A DNA stretch of 5,159 bases from RGIG3872 sp045660245 (GTDB lineage: Bacteria; Bacillota; Clostridia; Christensenellales; UBA1242), in the NCBI GenBank assembly GCA_045660245.1, contig JAZRDJ010000059.1:1-5159 (forward strand), given 5' to 3'. Made by a program: the position numbers and the translations under genes. The notes under the pieces were generated by a model. That model was given only the letters and a program-made list of their open reading frames with translations. It made no database searches and was not told the DNA's origin. Shown here in pieces: positions 5,144 to 5,159 of the stretch. Numbering within the stretch: position 1 is the stretch's first letter; the number at the start of each line of letters is the position of its first letter.

Positions 5144-5159
5144 AAGTCGGATCGTAGCC
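5144..5159. other. Sequencing adapter remnant (DNBSEQ/BGISEQ read-2 adapter, forward), not genomic
   Basis: AAGTCGGATCGTAGCC is the first 16 bases of the MGI/BGI read-2 adapter and the exact reverse complement of bases 19-34. It marks the artificial right end of the contig. Genomic sequence ends at about 5143. Confidence 0.95.

Noticed and set aside
19..5159. A perfect 16-base inverted repeat at the two ends, resembling transposon or linear-plasmid termini.
   Set aside because: It is the sequencing adapter at both ends, and no transposase, integrase or replication gene is present.

Overview
This is a short, AT-rich assembled contig holding four protein genes and no RNA genes. It looks like a metagenome-derived, low-GC Bacillota-type (Clostridia-like) bacterium. 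The reasons are one long bifunctional Rel protein in place of separate RelA and SpoT, strong AGGAG-type ribosome binding sites, and sigma-A-like promoters with TGn extended -10 elements. This assignment is an inference; no ribosomal RNA or other phylogenetic marker is present. Both contig ends are sequencing adapter, not genome. Bases 1-34 and 5144-5159 match the DNBSEQ/BGISEQ (MGI) read-2 adapter as I remember it, in outward orientation, so the biological insert is about 35-5143.

Layout, left to right. (1) Minus strand, about 36-1472: the 5' part of a gene for a membrane-anchored, probably cell-surface, right-handed beta-helix protein. Its GG[AG][I/L/V] coils repeat every 26-27 residues. The gene is cut by the contig edge and its apparent stop codon lies in adapter. 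(2) 1473-1633: an intergenic region with that gene's promoter and the terminator of the next unit. Twelve consecutive C (G on the coding strand) sit between a perfect TTGACA -35 and a TGn extended -10, which is the layout of a phase-variable promoter. (3) 1634-2146, minus: an unrecognised 170-residue soluble protein with its own near-consensus promoter and a terminator. (4) 2218-4371, minus: rel, the (p)ppGpp synthetase/hydrolase, with all domains and both active sites present. (5) 4372-4572: a divergent intergenic region with candidate promoters for rel and for the plus-strand gene. (6) 4573-5130, plus: an unrecognised 185-residue protein with a cytoplasmic-looking N-terminal part and two membrane helices.

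How they fit together: rel is the housekeeping stringent-response core, and the two unknown genes beside it have their own promoters and balanced codon use. The beta-helix gene differs. It is rich in ATA and TTA codons that are nearly absent from rel and the 170-residue gene, it is surface-directed, and it sits behind a homopolymeric tract. The most interesting hypothesis is that this organism switches a surface beta-helix adhesin-like protein on and off by slippage of a poly-G promoter spacer.
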